From: Paracoccaceae bacterium
GTDB lineage: Bacteria; Pseudomonadota; Alphaproteobacteria; Rhodobacterales; Rhodobacteraceae
DNA length: 10,060 bases
NCBI GenBank assembly: GCA_003250135.1
Contig: QKHF01000121.1
Coordinates: 1-10,060, forward strand
Direction: 5' to 3'
Under the pieces are notes generated by a model, which saw only the letters and a list, made by a program, of their open reading frames with translations, made no database searches and had not been told where the DNA came from. The position numbers were made by a program, and so were the translations under genes. This document shows, one piece after another, positions 1-7,193 of this stretch; position 1 is the first letter of the stretch; every line of letters starts with the position of its first letter.

Positions 1-511
1 CGTGGCCGTCCTCCGAACTTTCCACGTCCTCCGCGCCGGCCTCGATGGCCGCCATCATCACCGTGTCGGCGTCGCCCGCATCCGCCGTGTAGACCACCTG
101 CCCTTTGCGGTCGAACATGAAGCCGACCGAGCCGGTCTCGCCGAGGTTGCCGCCGTTTTTGGAGAAGATCGACCGGACGTTCGAGGCGGTGCGGTTACGG
201 TTGTCGCTGAGCGCCTCGACGATGATCGCGACGCCGTTGGGGCCGTAGCCTTCGTAGCGGATCTCCTCGTAGTTCTCCGCATCGCCGCCCAGCGACTTCT
301 TGATCGCGCGCTCGATCACGTCCTTCGGGACCGAGGACGACTTCGCTTCCTTCACCGCCAGACGCAGGCGCGGGTTCTTGTCCGGGTCCGGGTCGCCCAT
401 CTTGGCCGCGACGGTGATTTCCTTCGCGAGCTTGGAGAACAACTTGGACCGGGCGGCGTCCTGCCGTCCCTTGCGGTGCTGGATGTTCGCCCATTTTGAA
501 TGGCCGGCCAT
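1..511 (-). CDS. yebC: YebC/TACO1-family translation/transcription factor, N-terminal part
   Basis: The first 170 codons are present; the gene runs off the left edge, and the family is usually about 240-250 residues, so roughly the last third is missing. The protein opens MAGHSKWANIQHRKGRQD, the hallmark N-terminus of the YebC family. It continues with LFSKLAKEITVAAKMG, DKNPRLRLAVKEAK, PKDVIERAIKK and YEGYGPNGVAIIVE, all conserved family blocks. Members are cytosolic; some are described as DNA-binding regulators (PmpR type) and others as ribosome-associated factors that help translate difficult stretches. The sequence cannot separate these roles. The ATG at 509-511 is supported by the universal MAGHSKW start and by GAGG seven bases upstream. 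The SLC13 gene ends 84 bp upstream on the same strand, with a possible separate promoter in the gap. Family assignment is near certain; the exact role is not. Confidence 0.97.
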   Translation of the reverse strand, partial: MAGHSKWANIQHRKGRQDAARSKLFSKLAKEITVAAKMGDPDPDKNPRLRLAVKEAKSSSVPKDVIERAIKKSLGGDAENYEEIRYEGYGPNGVAIIVEALSDNRNRTASNVRSIFSKNGGNLGETGSVGFMFDRKGQVVYTADAGDADTVMMAAIEAGAEDVESSEDGH

Positions 512-550
512 AGGGGACCTCGTCTTGTCAGCAGCTGAGATTTCGGCGGC

Positions 551-580
551 GTTATAGGCGAGCGCGGCGGGCGGGATCAA
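551..580 (-). promoter_or_regulatory. Candidate sigma70-type promoter for yebC
   Basis: On the minus strand TTGATC (575-580) and TATAAC (551-556) are separated by 18 bp, in the 84-bp gap between the SLC13 stop codon and the yebC start. TATAAC matches the -10 consensus at five of six bases and TTGATC matches the -35 at four of six. This would give yebC a leader of about 30 nt. It is only a motif match; transcription from upstream is equally possible. Confidence 0.35.
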
Positions 581-595
581 GCCGTCCCGGCGCGC

Positions 596-2380
596 CTAGA
601 AGGGCCAGAACTCCGGGATCACCAGACAGACGATCACCGCCAGGGACATATTCAGAGGAAGACCCACCTTCACATAGTCCAGAAAGCGGTATCCGCCCGG
701 CGCGTAGACGATCGTGTTGGTCTGATAGCCGATGGGCGTCGCAAAGGCGGCCGAAGCCCCGAACATCACGGCAACGACGAAGGGACGCGCATCCACCCCC
801 AGAGTTTCCGCCACCCCGATCGCGATCGGGGTCATGACCACGGCGACGGCGTTGTTCGTCACCATCTCGGTCAGCATCACCGTCAGGACGTAGACCGCGA
901 ACAATGCGCCCACCAGCGGCATCTGGGTCAGATGGGGCGAAATCGCGTCGACGATCAGTTGCACCGCGCCGGTATGCTCCAGCGCCGCGCCCACGGCGAG
1001 CATGGAGAAGATCAGCGCCAGCAGGCGCCCTTCGACCGCGTCGAACGCCTCGTCGGCGTCAATGCACCCGGTGAAGAACACCACCGCGACGGCGATCACC
1101 GCCAGCGCCTCGATCGGCGCGGCGTCGAGAGCCGCGAACATCACCACGCCGACGAGCGCGGCGATGGCGATGGGCGCCTTGCGGCGGCGCCACGGCTTTT
1201 CCTCGGGCTCGGTCAACTCGACGAGGTCGACATCCATCGCCAGACGGTGAATGTCCTCGGGGGCGCCTTCCAGCAGCAGCGTGTCGCCGACCTCGATGCG
1301 CACATCGTCGAGCCGCGATCCCATCTGGCGGTGCCGCCGATGCACGGCCAGCGGATAGACGCCATAGCGCCGGCGCAGGCGAAGCTGCCCCAAGGTCCGG
1401 CCCACCAGACGGCAGTCCGGACCGATCAGAGCCTCCACCGTGGTCGAGGTGCGCGACGAAACGGGATCAACCGCCCCCGCCACCGCCAGCGCGCCGGTCT
1501 GGCGCAGGGTAAGAAGCTCATCCACGCTGGTGCGCAGAACCACGCGGTCGCCGTCCTGCAGAACGACATCGGCCAACCCCCGGCGGAGCGACTCCTCCGC
1601 CCGGATCACGTCGATGACCCGCGCGCCGTCATGCTTGAACAACTCGACATCCAGCACCTTGCGGCCGGAGATCGAGGAATCTTCGGGCAGAACCACCTCG
1701 GTAAAGAATTTCTGCCGCCGCCTCTCACCCAGAAGATCGGCCATCGCCTGCCGGTCGGGCAGAAGGTGGCGTCCGATCACGGCGAGGTAGACCACGCCCC
1801 ATAACGCGACGATGACGCCGAGCTTGGAGATCTCGAACAGCGAAAACGGCGCTATGCCATGGGCGCGCGCGACGCCGTCGACCAGAAGGTTGGTCGAAGT
1901 CCCGATCAGCGTGCACGTGCCGCCCATGATGGCTGCGTAAGATAGCGGTATCAGAAACTTGGACGCCGGCGCCTTCATCGCCTTGGCCATCTGCAGGACG
2001 ACCGGAATCATCACCACAACGACCGGGGTGTTGTTCATGAAGGCCGACGCGAACAGCACGACGGCCGCTGTGGCGGTCACCACCACGAACGGATTTTGCT
2101 CCGCCCGCGCCGAGATCGCCCGCGTGAACGCGACCAGCGCCCCGGTCCGCACCAGCGCGCCTGACAGGATGAACATGCAGCCGATCGTGATCGGGGCCGG
2201 GTTCGAGAACACCGCCAGCATCTCGTGCACCGGCAGCGCCTTGGCCAACAGCAGCACGGACACGCCGCCGATGGCGACGACGACCGGCGGGTAGCGCTCG
2301 GACATGAACAGGGCCAGCATGCCAGCCACCACGGCGAGCGTGAAAAAGGCCGGCCCGTCCGGACCAAAAGCGTCGATCAC
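596..2380 (-). CDS. SLC13/DASS-family permease with two central RCK_C (TrkA-C) domains
   Basis: A 594-residue inner-membrane transporter. Hydrophobic helices fill about residues 10-205 and 400-590, with a soluble insert of about 190 residues between them. The insert holds two TrkA-C/RCK_C-like units, roughly 220-300 and 310-390; the phrases DGDRVVLR and VGDTLLLEGAPED mark the end of each. The paired family signatures are present: FMNNTPVVVVMIP (114-126) with GTSTNLLVDG (160-169) in the first half, and VTNNAVAVVMTPIA (507-520) with ATPIGYQTNTIVYAPGGY (547-564) in the second. SLC13 carriers with this layout move divalent anions such as sulfate or dicarboxylates, usually with sodium; the substrate cannot be read here. 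The central domains suggest gating by a small ligand. Translation starts at GTG (2378-2380), with AGGGG seven bases upstream. It lies 118 bp downstream of the ymdB-like gene on the same strand. There is no sulfur-metabolism gene nearby to point to sulfate. Confidence 0.92.
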   Translation of the reverse strand: MIDAFGPDGPAFFTLAVVAGMLALFMSERYPPVVVAIGGVSVLLLAKALPVHEMLAVFSNPAPITIGCMFILSGALVRTGALVAFTRAISARAEQNPFVVVTATAAVVLFASAFMNNTPVVVVMIPVVLQMAKAMKAPASKFLIPLSYAAIMGGTCTLIGTSTNLLVDGVARAHGIAPFSLFEISKLGVIVALWGVVYLAVIGRHLLPDRQAMADLLGERRRQKFFTEVVLPEDSSISGRKVLDVELFKHDGARVIDVIRAEESLRRGLADVVLQDGDRVVLRTSVDELLTLRQTGALAVAGAVDPVSSRTSTTVEALIGPDCRLVGRTLGQLRLRRRYGVYPLAVHRRHRQMGSRLDDVRIEVGDTLLLEGAPEDIHRLAMDVDLVELTEPEEKPWRRRKAPIAIAALVGVVMFAALDAAPIEALAVIAVAVVFFTGCIDADEAFDAVEGRLLALIFSMLAVGAALEHTGAVQLIVDAISPHLTQMPLVGALFAVYVLTVMLTEMVTNNAVAVVMTPIAIGVAETLGVDARPFVVAVMFGASAAFATPIGYQTNTIVYAPGGYRFLDYVKVGLPLNMSLAVIVCLVIPEFWPF

Positions 2381-2498
2381 GTAGCGACCCCTCTATCCTC
2401 GTGAGACGAAAGGGTAGCAGGCGCGCGCAGACGGCGGAAGTCGCTGCGTTTTCGCAGCATCGTCGCATAAGCGGCCACGGCGGCGGAACGCGGGCGCA

Positions 2499-3305
2499 TC
2501 ACGCTTCGGGCAACACGCCGCCGCGGCGGAAGGGCCTGACGAGGACCGCCCTTCCCGTGCGATCGTCCGTCTCGACGAACACGCCGCAGAGGGTGGCCGG
2601 GCCCAGCGCCGGTTCAAACCGTCCGCCCGGCAGGCCGGTGATGAAGCGGCGCAGCGGCTCCGACTTCTCCATCCCGATCACCGAGTCGTAATCTCCGCAC
2701 ATGCCGGCGTCGCTCTGGAACGCCGTGCCTTTCGGCAGGATGCGCGCATCGGCCGTCGGGATATGGGTGTGGCAGCCGACGACGAGGCTGGCGCGTCCAT
2801 CCAGCCAAAAGCCGATCCCGGCTTTCTCCGATGTCGCCTCCGCATGGATCTCCACGATCGCCGCATCCACGCCACCTCCCAGGGGCGCGGTCTTCAGCGC
2901 CGAGTCGAGGGCCGAGAACGGGTCGTCGAAGGGCTGGCGCATGAAGATGCGCCCCAGCGCGCAAGCGACCAGCACGCGGCGGCCTCGCGTCGCCGGAAAC
3001 ACGCCGACGCCCCGCCCCGGCGCCGGATTGGCGATGTTGAGCGGGCGGAGGATGCGCTTGTCCTTGTCGACATGGGTCAGCATCTCCTTCTGGTCGAAGG
3101 CGTGATCACCGAGGGTGATGACGTCGGCCCCGGCGGCGAACAACTCGTCGGCGATGGCGGCGGTCAGGCCGAATCCCGCCGCGGCGTTCTCCGCATTCAC
3201 GGCCACGAAATCGAGCTTCATCTCATCGCGCAGACCGGGCAGCGCCTCGATCACCGCGGTGCGGCCGGCGCGGCCGACAATATCGCCAAGGAACAGGAGT
3301 TTCAT
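2499..3305 (-). CDS. ymdB: YmdB-family (TIGR00282) metallophosphoesterase / cyclic nucleotide phosphodiesterase
   Basis: A 268-residue cytosolic protein, full length for the family. Bacillus YmdB hydrolyses 2',3'-cyclic nucleotides and affects biofilm and motility decisions; the symbol refers to that protein, not to the unrelated E. coli ymdB. The dinuclear metal-site motifs appear in order: GDIVGRAGR with Asp8, VNAEN with Glu39 and Asn40, TLGDHAFDQ with His68, EIHAEATSEK with His154, and GCHTHIPTADARIL with His179 and His181. The late block SDAGMCGDYDSVIGM (198-212) is also typical. Residue 67 is Asp, where the Bacillus enzyme has Asn beside the catalytic His; this may be normal for an alphaproteobacterial branch. 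The start is nine bases after the stop of the cyclo-ligase gene. No strong ribosome-binding site precedes it, so translational coupling is likely. The role in this organism is unknown. Confidence 0.9.
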   Translation of the reverse strand: MKLLFLGDIVGRAGRTAVIEALPGLRDEMKLDFVAVNAENAAAGFGLTAAIADELFAAGADVITLGDHAFDQKEMLTHVDKDKRILRPLNIANPAPGRGVGVFPATRGRRVLVACALGRIFMRQPFDDPFSALDSALKTAPLGGGVDAAIVEIHAEATSEKAGIGFWLDGRASLVVGCHTHIPTADARILPKGTAFQSDAGMCGDYDSVIGMEKSEPLRRFITGLPGGRFEPALGPATLCGVFVETDDRTGRAVLVRPFRRGGVLPEA

Positions 3306-3314
3306 GAGGGCTGC

Positions 3315-3914
3315 TTAGCCTTCCGCGCCGTCCGAGGGCAAGGCGAAGGTCATCACCCCCTCCTCCGTCGCCACGGCGTCCAGCCGGTGGTCGCCTTCAT
3401 GGATGGGCAGGTCCGGCCCCTGCTGCGCGGCATAGGCGAAGCCGATGGCGCGGGTCGGAGCGGTCTCCCGCAGCATGTCCAGCGTGCGGTCGTAGAACCC
3501 GCCGCCATAGCCCAGCCGATGACCGACGCTGTCGAACGCCACCAGCGGCACAATGACCACGCTGGGCGTCAGCCAGGCGCCCGAGGCCGGAATCTCGGCT
3601 CCGAACGGACCTGTCTCCATCGCGCAGCCGGGGGTCCATTCACGAAACTTCAGGGGCAGCCCGCGCCCCTCGATCACCGGGACGCAGAGACGGGCGCCCG
3701 CCGAAAGCAGCGCCTCCATCGCCGGCGTCGGGTCGATCTCGCTACGGATCGGGCGGTAGCCCGAGACCACTGTTCCGGGCGCCAGCGGCCCGAGATGCGC
3801 CAGCAGATTGGCCGTCGCCCTGGGCGTCGCGTCCGCCCGAGCCTCATGCGCGGCCTTGCGGCGGGCGAACGCCTCAGCCCTAAGCGGGATTTTCTGATCG
3901 GGGATTGAGGTCAT
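3315..3914 (-). CDS. ygfA: 5-formyltetrahydrofolate cyclo-ligase
   Basis: A 199-residue protein, usual length for the family. It catalyses the ATP-dependent conversion of 5-formyl-THF to 5,10-methenyl-THF in the cytosol, returning a storage folate to one-carbon metabolism. The N-terminal helix KIPLRAEAFARRKA (8-21) carries the basic residues of the substrate/ATP site. YRPIRSEID (53-61) matches the conserved Y.p...E.d block. GHRLGYGGGFYDRTL, near residues 131-145, is the diagnostic glycine-rich motif, and HRLDAVATEEGV lies near the C-terminus. The gene follows a 6S RNA gene on the same strand, an arrangement conserved across many proteobacteria and probably giving read-through expression. No clear Shine-Dalgarno precedes the ATG at 3912-3914; the start was chosen because the N-terminal helix follows directly. 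The ymdB-like gene begins nine bases after its TAA. Confidence 0.95.
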   Translation of the reverse strand: MTSIPDQKIPLRAEAFARRKAAHEARADATPRATANLLAHLGPLAPGTVVSGYRPIRSEIDPTPAMEALLSAGARLCVPVIEGRGLPLKFREWTPGCAMETGPFGAEIPASGAWLTPSVVIVPLVAFDSVGHRLGYGGGFYDRTLDMLRETAPTRAIGFAYAAQQGPDLPIHEGDHRLDAVATEEGVMTFALPSDGAEG

Positions 3915-3960
3915 GCCGCACCGCTATCGATCCTAGGCGGCGCAGGCAAGAGGGGGGATA

Positions 3961-4126
3961 AGCGGCGGACCCGTCGCGACCGTGGCGGAGATTGATCCTC
4001 GCGAGCCTGGACAACCAGGTGGGCGCCAGGTGCGATAGGCCAGGACCAGTCGCAGAGCCAGCTCCCGCGAGACAATATAAGGCCACCAGGATTCAGTCCG
4101 ATCACGGGAAGGACAGAACCCGCCAG
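3961..4126 (-). ncRNA. ssrS: 6S RNA
   Basis: This 6S RNA binds the sigma70-RNA polymerase holoenzyme by mimicking an open promoter, and it accumulates in slow growth. Evidence seen: it lies exactly between zapA and the 5-formyl-THF cyclo-ligase gene, the conserved place for ssrS. The minus-strand transcript folds in the 6S pattern. A 9-bp closing stem forms between 4116-4124 (GGCGGGTTC) and 3964-3972 (GGGTCCGCC), three of the pairs being G-U. An 8-bp inner stem pairs 4064-4071 (CTCGCGGG) with 3998-4005 (CTCGCGAG). Between the two stems is a large asymmetric bubble of 44 and 25 nt. The apical arm includes a small hairpin, CCTGG-TTGT-CCAGG, at 4006-4019. A promoter sits at the right distance upstream. 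The ends are estimates from the stem and promoter, within a few bases. There is no obvious terminator before the cyclo-ligase gene, so some transcripts probably continue into it. Confidence 0.85.
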
Positions 4127-4132
4127 CGCTGG

Positions 4133-4161
4133 GATATAGGATTTCGCGAGCGGCTTGGGAA
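4133..4161 (-). promoter_or_regulatory. Promoter of 6S RNA
   Basis: On the minus strand TTCCCA (4156-4161) and TATATC (4133-4138) are exactly 17 bp apart, a good sigma70-type spacing. TATATC matches -10 at four of six positions and TTCCCA matches -35 at four of six. The predicted start, near 4126, falls next to the closing stem of the RNA. The -35 element touches the inverted repeat that contains the zapA stop codon. Confidence 0.6.
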
Positions 4162-4187
4162 GAGCGGCGCGTATTACGCCCCGCTCT
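4161..4187 (-). repeat. 27-nt near-perfect inverted repeat spanning the zapA stop codon
   Basis: The arms AGAGCGG-C-GCGTA and TACGC-C-CCGCTCT (plus strand) are complementary except for one internal mismatch, and they flank a single central base. In the zapA mRNA this gives a GC-rich hairpin with the TAA stop in its loop. The sequence after it on the minus strand (TTCCCAAG) is not a run of U, so it is not a textbook intrinsic terminator. It may protect the zapA 3' end, weaken read-through into the 6S gene, or bind a protein. Confidence 0.55.
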
Positions 4188-4581
4188 CGGCCGCCGCGGC
4201 CAAACGCTCCATGCGGTCGGCGGCCTGGTTCAGAAGCTCGGCGGTCATCGCCTGCAGGTCGCCGTCGAAGAGGCCCGGCTGCCCGCCCTTGGTCGCCGGC
4301 GCCGGCGTAGGGGACTTCTCGGCCGCCGCGGCGCGGGCCTTCAGGTCCACCGCCTCCTTCTTCAGCTTCGCCATGGTCGCGTCGGTCTCGGACAATTCGT
4401 CCGCCACCATCAACGCGGTCATCAGCAGAAGCTGCGCCTCGGAGATCCCGCTCCGCTGCGGATCGAAGGATTGCGCGTATTTGTCGAGCTTTGCGGCCAG
4501 CTGGGCCAGATGCCCCTCCTGCCCGTCCTCGCACGCGACCGGATAGCGGCGGCCGCAAATCTCCACGCTGATCTCAGCCAT
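4174..4581 (-). CDS. zapA: Cell division protein ZapA
   Basis: A 135-residue cytosolic protein that binds FtsZ and bundles or aligns the Z-ring. The N-terminal globular part fits the family: MAEISVEICGRRYPVACEDG, then a helix with LAAKLDKYAQSF (28-39), then ISEAQLLLMTALMVADEL (46-63), the conserved dimerising helix. A coiled-coil segment follows (about 64-88). Next comes an Ala/Pro-rich linker (about 89-103), then a further helix LQAMTAELLNQAADRMERLAA. This makes it longer than the roughly 110 residues of E. coli ZapA. It begins nine bases after the stop of the small coiled-coil gene upstream, whose TGA overlaps the TGAGGA ribosome-binding site. The two are therefore probably co-transcribed and coupled. 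Its stop codon lies inside a strong inverted repeat. Identification rests on sequence pattern and on the zauP/6S context. Confidence 0.93.
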   Translation of the reverse strand: MAEISVEICGRRYPVACEDGQEGHLAQLAAKLDKYAQSFDPQRSGISEAQLLLMTALMVADELSETDATMAKLKKEAVDLKARAAAAEKSPTPAPATKGGQPGLFDGDLQAMTAELLNQAADRMERLAAAAESGA

Positions 4582-4590
4582 GACCGATCC

Positions 4591-4833
4591 TCATTCGCCC
4601 AATGCGCCGCGCAATTCGGCGATCGCGTGATCCAGCGCGTCCGCCGCCTCTTCGCGCAGCTTGGCGTCCTCCTTGCGGGCGGCCCGCAAATCCGCGAGTT
4701 CATCGCGCAGTTTGGCGCTCTCCGCGCCGACCTTGGCGGCGGCGTCTTTCGAGTCGCCCGTCGCTTCAATCGCGGTGGAAAGGCGCTGCATCGCCGCGTT
4801 AAACCGGTCAATCGCCGTCTCGAGTTCGCTCAT
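4591..4833 (-). CDS. zauP: ZauP-like small coiled-coil protein (ZapA partner)
   Basis: An 80-residue, highly charged, almost entirely helical protein with no membrane segment. Residues about 5-25 form one amphipathic helix (LETAIDRFNAAMQRLSTAIE). Residues about 33-76 form a long heptad-like stretch (ESAKLRDELADLRAARKED...). In Caulobacter the small coiled-coil protein ZauP is encoded directly upstream of zapA and works with ZapA to focus the Z-ring. Position, size and coiled-coil character match here, so I infer the same role. The sequence itself is low in diagnostic residues, and the assignment leans on context. The ATG at 4831-4833 has GGAG seven bases upstream. It appears to be the first gene of the minus-strand block and is divergent from tkt. 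Confidence 0.75.
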   Translation of the reverse strand: MSELETAIDRFNAAMQRLSTAIEATGDSKDAAAKVGAESAKLRDELADLRAARKEDAKLREEAADALDHAIAELRGALGE

Positions 4834-5128
4834 CGGCGCGCTCCGTTCCCCCCTTGGGCCCTGCCGCGGCGGTCTCGCCGCGAATCAAGCCCTTCATTCC
4901 GATCTCAGAAGAATAACGCAATTGCGGGTCAAAGCGCCAACGGCGTGCGAAGATCGCCTTCCATGGCCCTCAATTCGGGGCGCTTTCACAATTGGCGACG
5001 GCGGAAGGCCATTGGGGTGTTGACCCGCGCGCGCCCGCGGAACACTTTGCGCGCGCCTTTATTCGCCGCCGTCGGGGCGCGGCCCCGCCCGCAGATTCGC
5101 CAGCCGCTATTGGAAAGCGACCGCCGCC
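4834..5128. promoter_or_regulatory. Divergent promoter region between zauP-zapA and tkt
   Basis: This 295-bp stretch has no gene that I can support. It contains two copies of TTGACCCGC in opposite orientation: on the minus strand at 4924-4932, facing zauP, and on the plus strand at 5020-5028, facing tkt. TTGACC is a good -35-like hexamer in each. Convincing -10 hexamers at 16-19 bp are not visible: the best are TGAGAT for zauP at 19 bp and CACTTT for tkt at 17 bp. The promoter call is therefore weak, but the paired elements are real. No intrinsic terminator was seen. Confidence 0.35.
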
Positions 5129-7159
5129 GTGACCATCCAGACCGAAATTCAGGCCCTTCGAGAGGCCAATCCCGACCACTGGCGCAAGGCCGCCGCGTTG
5201 CGCGTTCTCGCCATGGACGCCGTTCAAGCCGCCAATTCCGGCCACCCCGGCATGCCGATGGGCATGGCGGACGTCGCCACGGTGCTGTTCGAGAAGCACC
5301 TCAAGTTCGACTCGTCCGCGCCTGACTGGCCGGACCGCGACCGCTTCGTGCTGTCGGCGGGCCACGGCTCGATGCTGCTCTACGGGCTGCTGCACCTGAC
5401 CGGCTACGCCGACATGACGCTGGAGGAGGTGAAAAACTTCCGCCAACTCGGCTCGAAGACCGCGGGCCACCCGGAATTCGGCCACGCAAAGGGGATCGAG
5501 ACCACCACCGGCCCGCTGGGTCAGGGCCTCGCCACCGCCGTGGGCATGGCCATCGCCGAGACCAACATGGCGTCCCGCTTCGGCGCCAAGCTGGTCGATC
5601 ATCACACTTACGTGCTGGCGGGCGACGGCTGCCTGATGGAGGGCGTCAGCCAGGAGGCGATCACGCTCGCGGGCCATCTGAAACTCGGCAAACTGATCGT
5701 GCTTTGGGATGACAACGGCATCTCCATCGACGGCAAGCTCTCCATGTCGGACTCCACCGACCAGCTGGCCCGGTTCGAGGCCTCTGGCTGGGACGTGCGC
5801 GCGATCGACGGGCATGATCCGGCGGCGATCGACGCGGCCATCGCGGCGGCGAAGAAGACCAAGACCCCGTCGCTGATCGCCTGCAAGACGCATATCGGCC
5901 TCGGCTCGCCCAAAAAGCAGGACAGCTCCGGCGCCCACGGCTCGCCCCTGGGCGCGGATGAGATCGCGGTCGTCCGCGAGATCTATGACTGGCCTTATCC
6001 GGCGTTCGAGGTTCCCGCCGACATCGCCGCCTCGTGGCGCGAGACCGGCGCGCGCGGCAAGGCTGACCGCGACGCGTGGGAGGGTCGGCTGGCCGGCTCT
6101 CCGCAGCGCAAGCAGGATGAATTCGCGCGTGTCGTCGCAGGCGAGGCGCCGAAGCGACTGGCGAGCGCCGTCAAGAAGCTGAAGAAACAGATCTCCGAGA
6201 CGCAGCCGAGCGTCGCGACCCGCAAGGCTTCGGAGAACGCGCTGGCCGCGATCAACCCGGTCATGCCGGAGACCATCGGCGGCTCGGCCGATCTGACCGG
6301 CTCGAACAACACCAAGACCGCCGATCTCGGCGTCTACTCGGCGACCGACCGCAAGGGCCGCTACGTCTATTACGGCATCCGCGAGCACGGCATGGCGGCG
6401 GCGATGAACGGCATGGCGCTGCATGGCGGCGTCGCGCCCTATGGCGGCACCTTCCTGGTGTTCGCCGATTACGCGCGCCCGGCCATGCGCCTCAGCGCGC
6501 TGATGGGCCAGCGCGTGGTCTATGTGATGACGCACGACTCCATCGGCCTCGGCGAGGACGGCCCCACCCACCAGCCCGTCGAGCATCTGGCCAGCCTGCG
6601 CGCCATGCCCAACATGCAGGTGATGCGCCCGGCCGACGCGGTGGAGACCGCCGAGTGCTGGGAGATCGCGCTGTCGGCGAAAAGCGCGCCCAGCACGCTG
6701 GCGCTGACTCGGCAGAACCTCCCCACCCTTCGCACCGAGCACAAGTCGGCGAACCTCTCCGCCAAGGGCGCCTATGTGCTGGCCGAGGCTGAGGGCAAGC
6801 GGCAGGTGGTGCTGCTCGCCACCGGCTCCGAGGTCTCCATCGCCATGGACGCCCGCGCGGCGCTTCAGGCGGAGGGGATCGGAACCCGCGTCGTCTCCAT
6901 GCCGTGCTGGGAGCTGTTCGAAGCCCAGGACGAGAAATACCGCAAGCGGGTGCTTGGCGGCTCAGCGGTGCGGATCGGCGTCGAAGCCGCGGTGCGCCAG
7001 GGCTGGGATCGCTGGCTGATGGGCGATGGCGGCTCGGCGAAGAAAGCGGGCTTCGTCGGCATGCAGGGCTTCGGCGCATCGGCCCCCGCGGAGCAGCTTT
7101 ACGAGCATTTCGGCATCACGGCCGAGGCCGTTGCGACGCTGGCGAAACAGCTTCTCTGA
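5129..7159 (+). CDS. tkt: Transketolase
   Basis: A 676-residue, full-length thiamine-diphosphate enzyme. It transfers two-carbon ketol units between pentose, hexose, tetrose and triose phosphates in the pentose phosphate (or Calvin) pathway, in the cytosol. The ThDP site is intact: GDGCLMEGVSQEA begins at 165 and pairs with the NG at 196-197 (the GDG...N motif). Substrate-site histidines are visible in NSGHPGMP (His39), SAGHGS (His79) and GHPEFGHAKG (His113). The pyrimidine domain has YGIREHGM with the catalytic Glu419, and the HDSIGLGEDGPTHQPVEHL block has His481. The C-terminal domain follows. The start is GTG at 5129-5131, about 30 residues before the conserved MDAVQAANSGHPG block, as in other transketolases. 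GGAAAG lies about 11 bases upstream, rather far for a ribosome-binding site. Nothing is missing. It faces a convergent NsrR-like gene, and gap lies further downstream on the same strand. Confidence 0.98.
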   Translation: MTIQTEIQALREANPDHWRKAAALRVLAMDAVQAANSGHPGMPMGMADVATVLFEKHLKFDSSAPDWPDRDRFVLSAGHGSMLLYGLLHLTGYADMTLEEVKNFRQLGSKTAGHPEFGHAKGIETTTGPLGQGLATAVGMAIAETNMASRFGAKLVDHHTYVLAGDGCLMEGVSQEAITLAGHLKLGKLIVLWDDNGISIDGKLSMSDSTDQLARFEASGWDVRAIDGHDPAAIDAAIAAAKKTKTPSLIACKTHIGLGSPKKQDSSGAHGSPLGADEIAVVREIYDWPYPAFEVPADIAASWRETGARGKADRDAWEGRLAGSPQRKQDEFARVVAGEAPKRLASAVKKLKKQISETQPSVATRKASENALAAINPVMPETIGGSADLTGSNNTKTADLGVYSATDRKGRYVYYGIREHGMAAAMNGMALHGGVAPYGGTFLVFADYARPAMRLSALMGQRVVYVMTHDSIGLGEDGPTHQPVEHLASLRAMPNMQVMRPADAVETAECWEIALSAKSAPSTLALTRQNLPTLRTEHKSANLSAKGAYVLAEAEGKRQVVLLATGSEVSIAMDARAALQAEGIGTRVVSMPCWELFEAQDEKYRKRVLGGSAVRIGVEAAVRQGWDRWLMGDGGSAKKAGFVGMQGFGASAPAEQLYEHFGITAEAVATLAKQLL

Positions 7160-7166
7160 CGCGCGC

Positions 7167-7193
7167 GGAGCCGGACGCTCTCAGGCCGGCTCC
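7167..7193. terminator. Hairpin between convergent tkt and nsrR-like genes
   Basis: GGAGCCGG (7167-7174) and CCGGCTCC (7186-7193) form a perfect 8-bp stem with an 11-nt loop. It lies seven bases after the tkt stop and overlaps the last codons of the convergent nsrR-like gene. The position suggests a bidirectional transcription end, but neither side has a T-run, so it is not a standard intrinsic terminator. Confidence 0.4.

Noticed and set aside
932..1804. A 290-codon plus-strand frame across the SLC13 gene
   Set aside because: It is antisense to the permease, and its His/Arg/Gln-rich translation has no recognisable motif.
2443..2458. Hairpin GCTGCG-TTTT-CGCAGC between the ymdB-like and SLC13 genes as a terminator
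   Set aside because: The stem is perfect but only 6 bp, and no T-run follows it on the minus strand. It remains a possible weak structure only.
2763..3908. A 381-codon plus-strand frame across the ymdB-like and cyclo-ligase genes
   Set aside because: It is antisense to two recognisable genes with intact motifs, and its composition is typical of a shadow frame.
3880..4086. Small minus-strand frames overlapping the 6S RNA
   Set aside because: The region folds as 6S RNA and has its promoter; the frames have no ribosome-binding sites or family resemblance.
4970..6742. A 590-codon open frame antisense to tkt
   Set aside because: It mirrors the codons of a fully conserved transketolase. Its translation is low-complexity, Arg/Ala/Gly/His-rich, and matches no family; such frames are common in GC-rich DNA.
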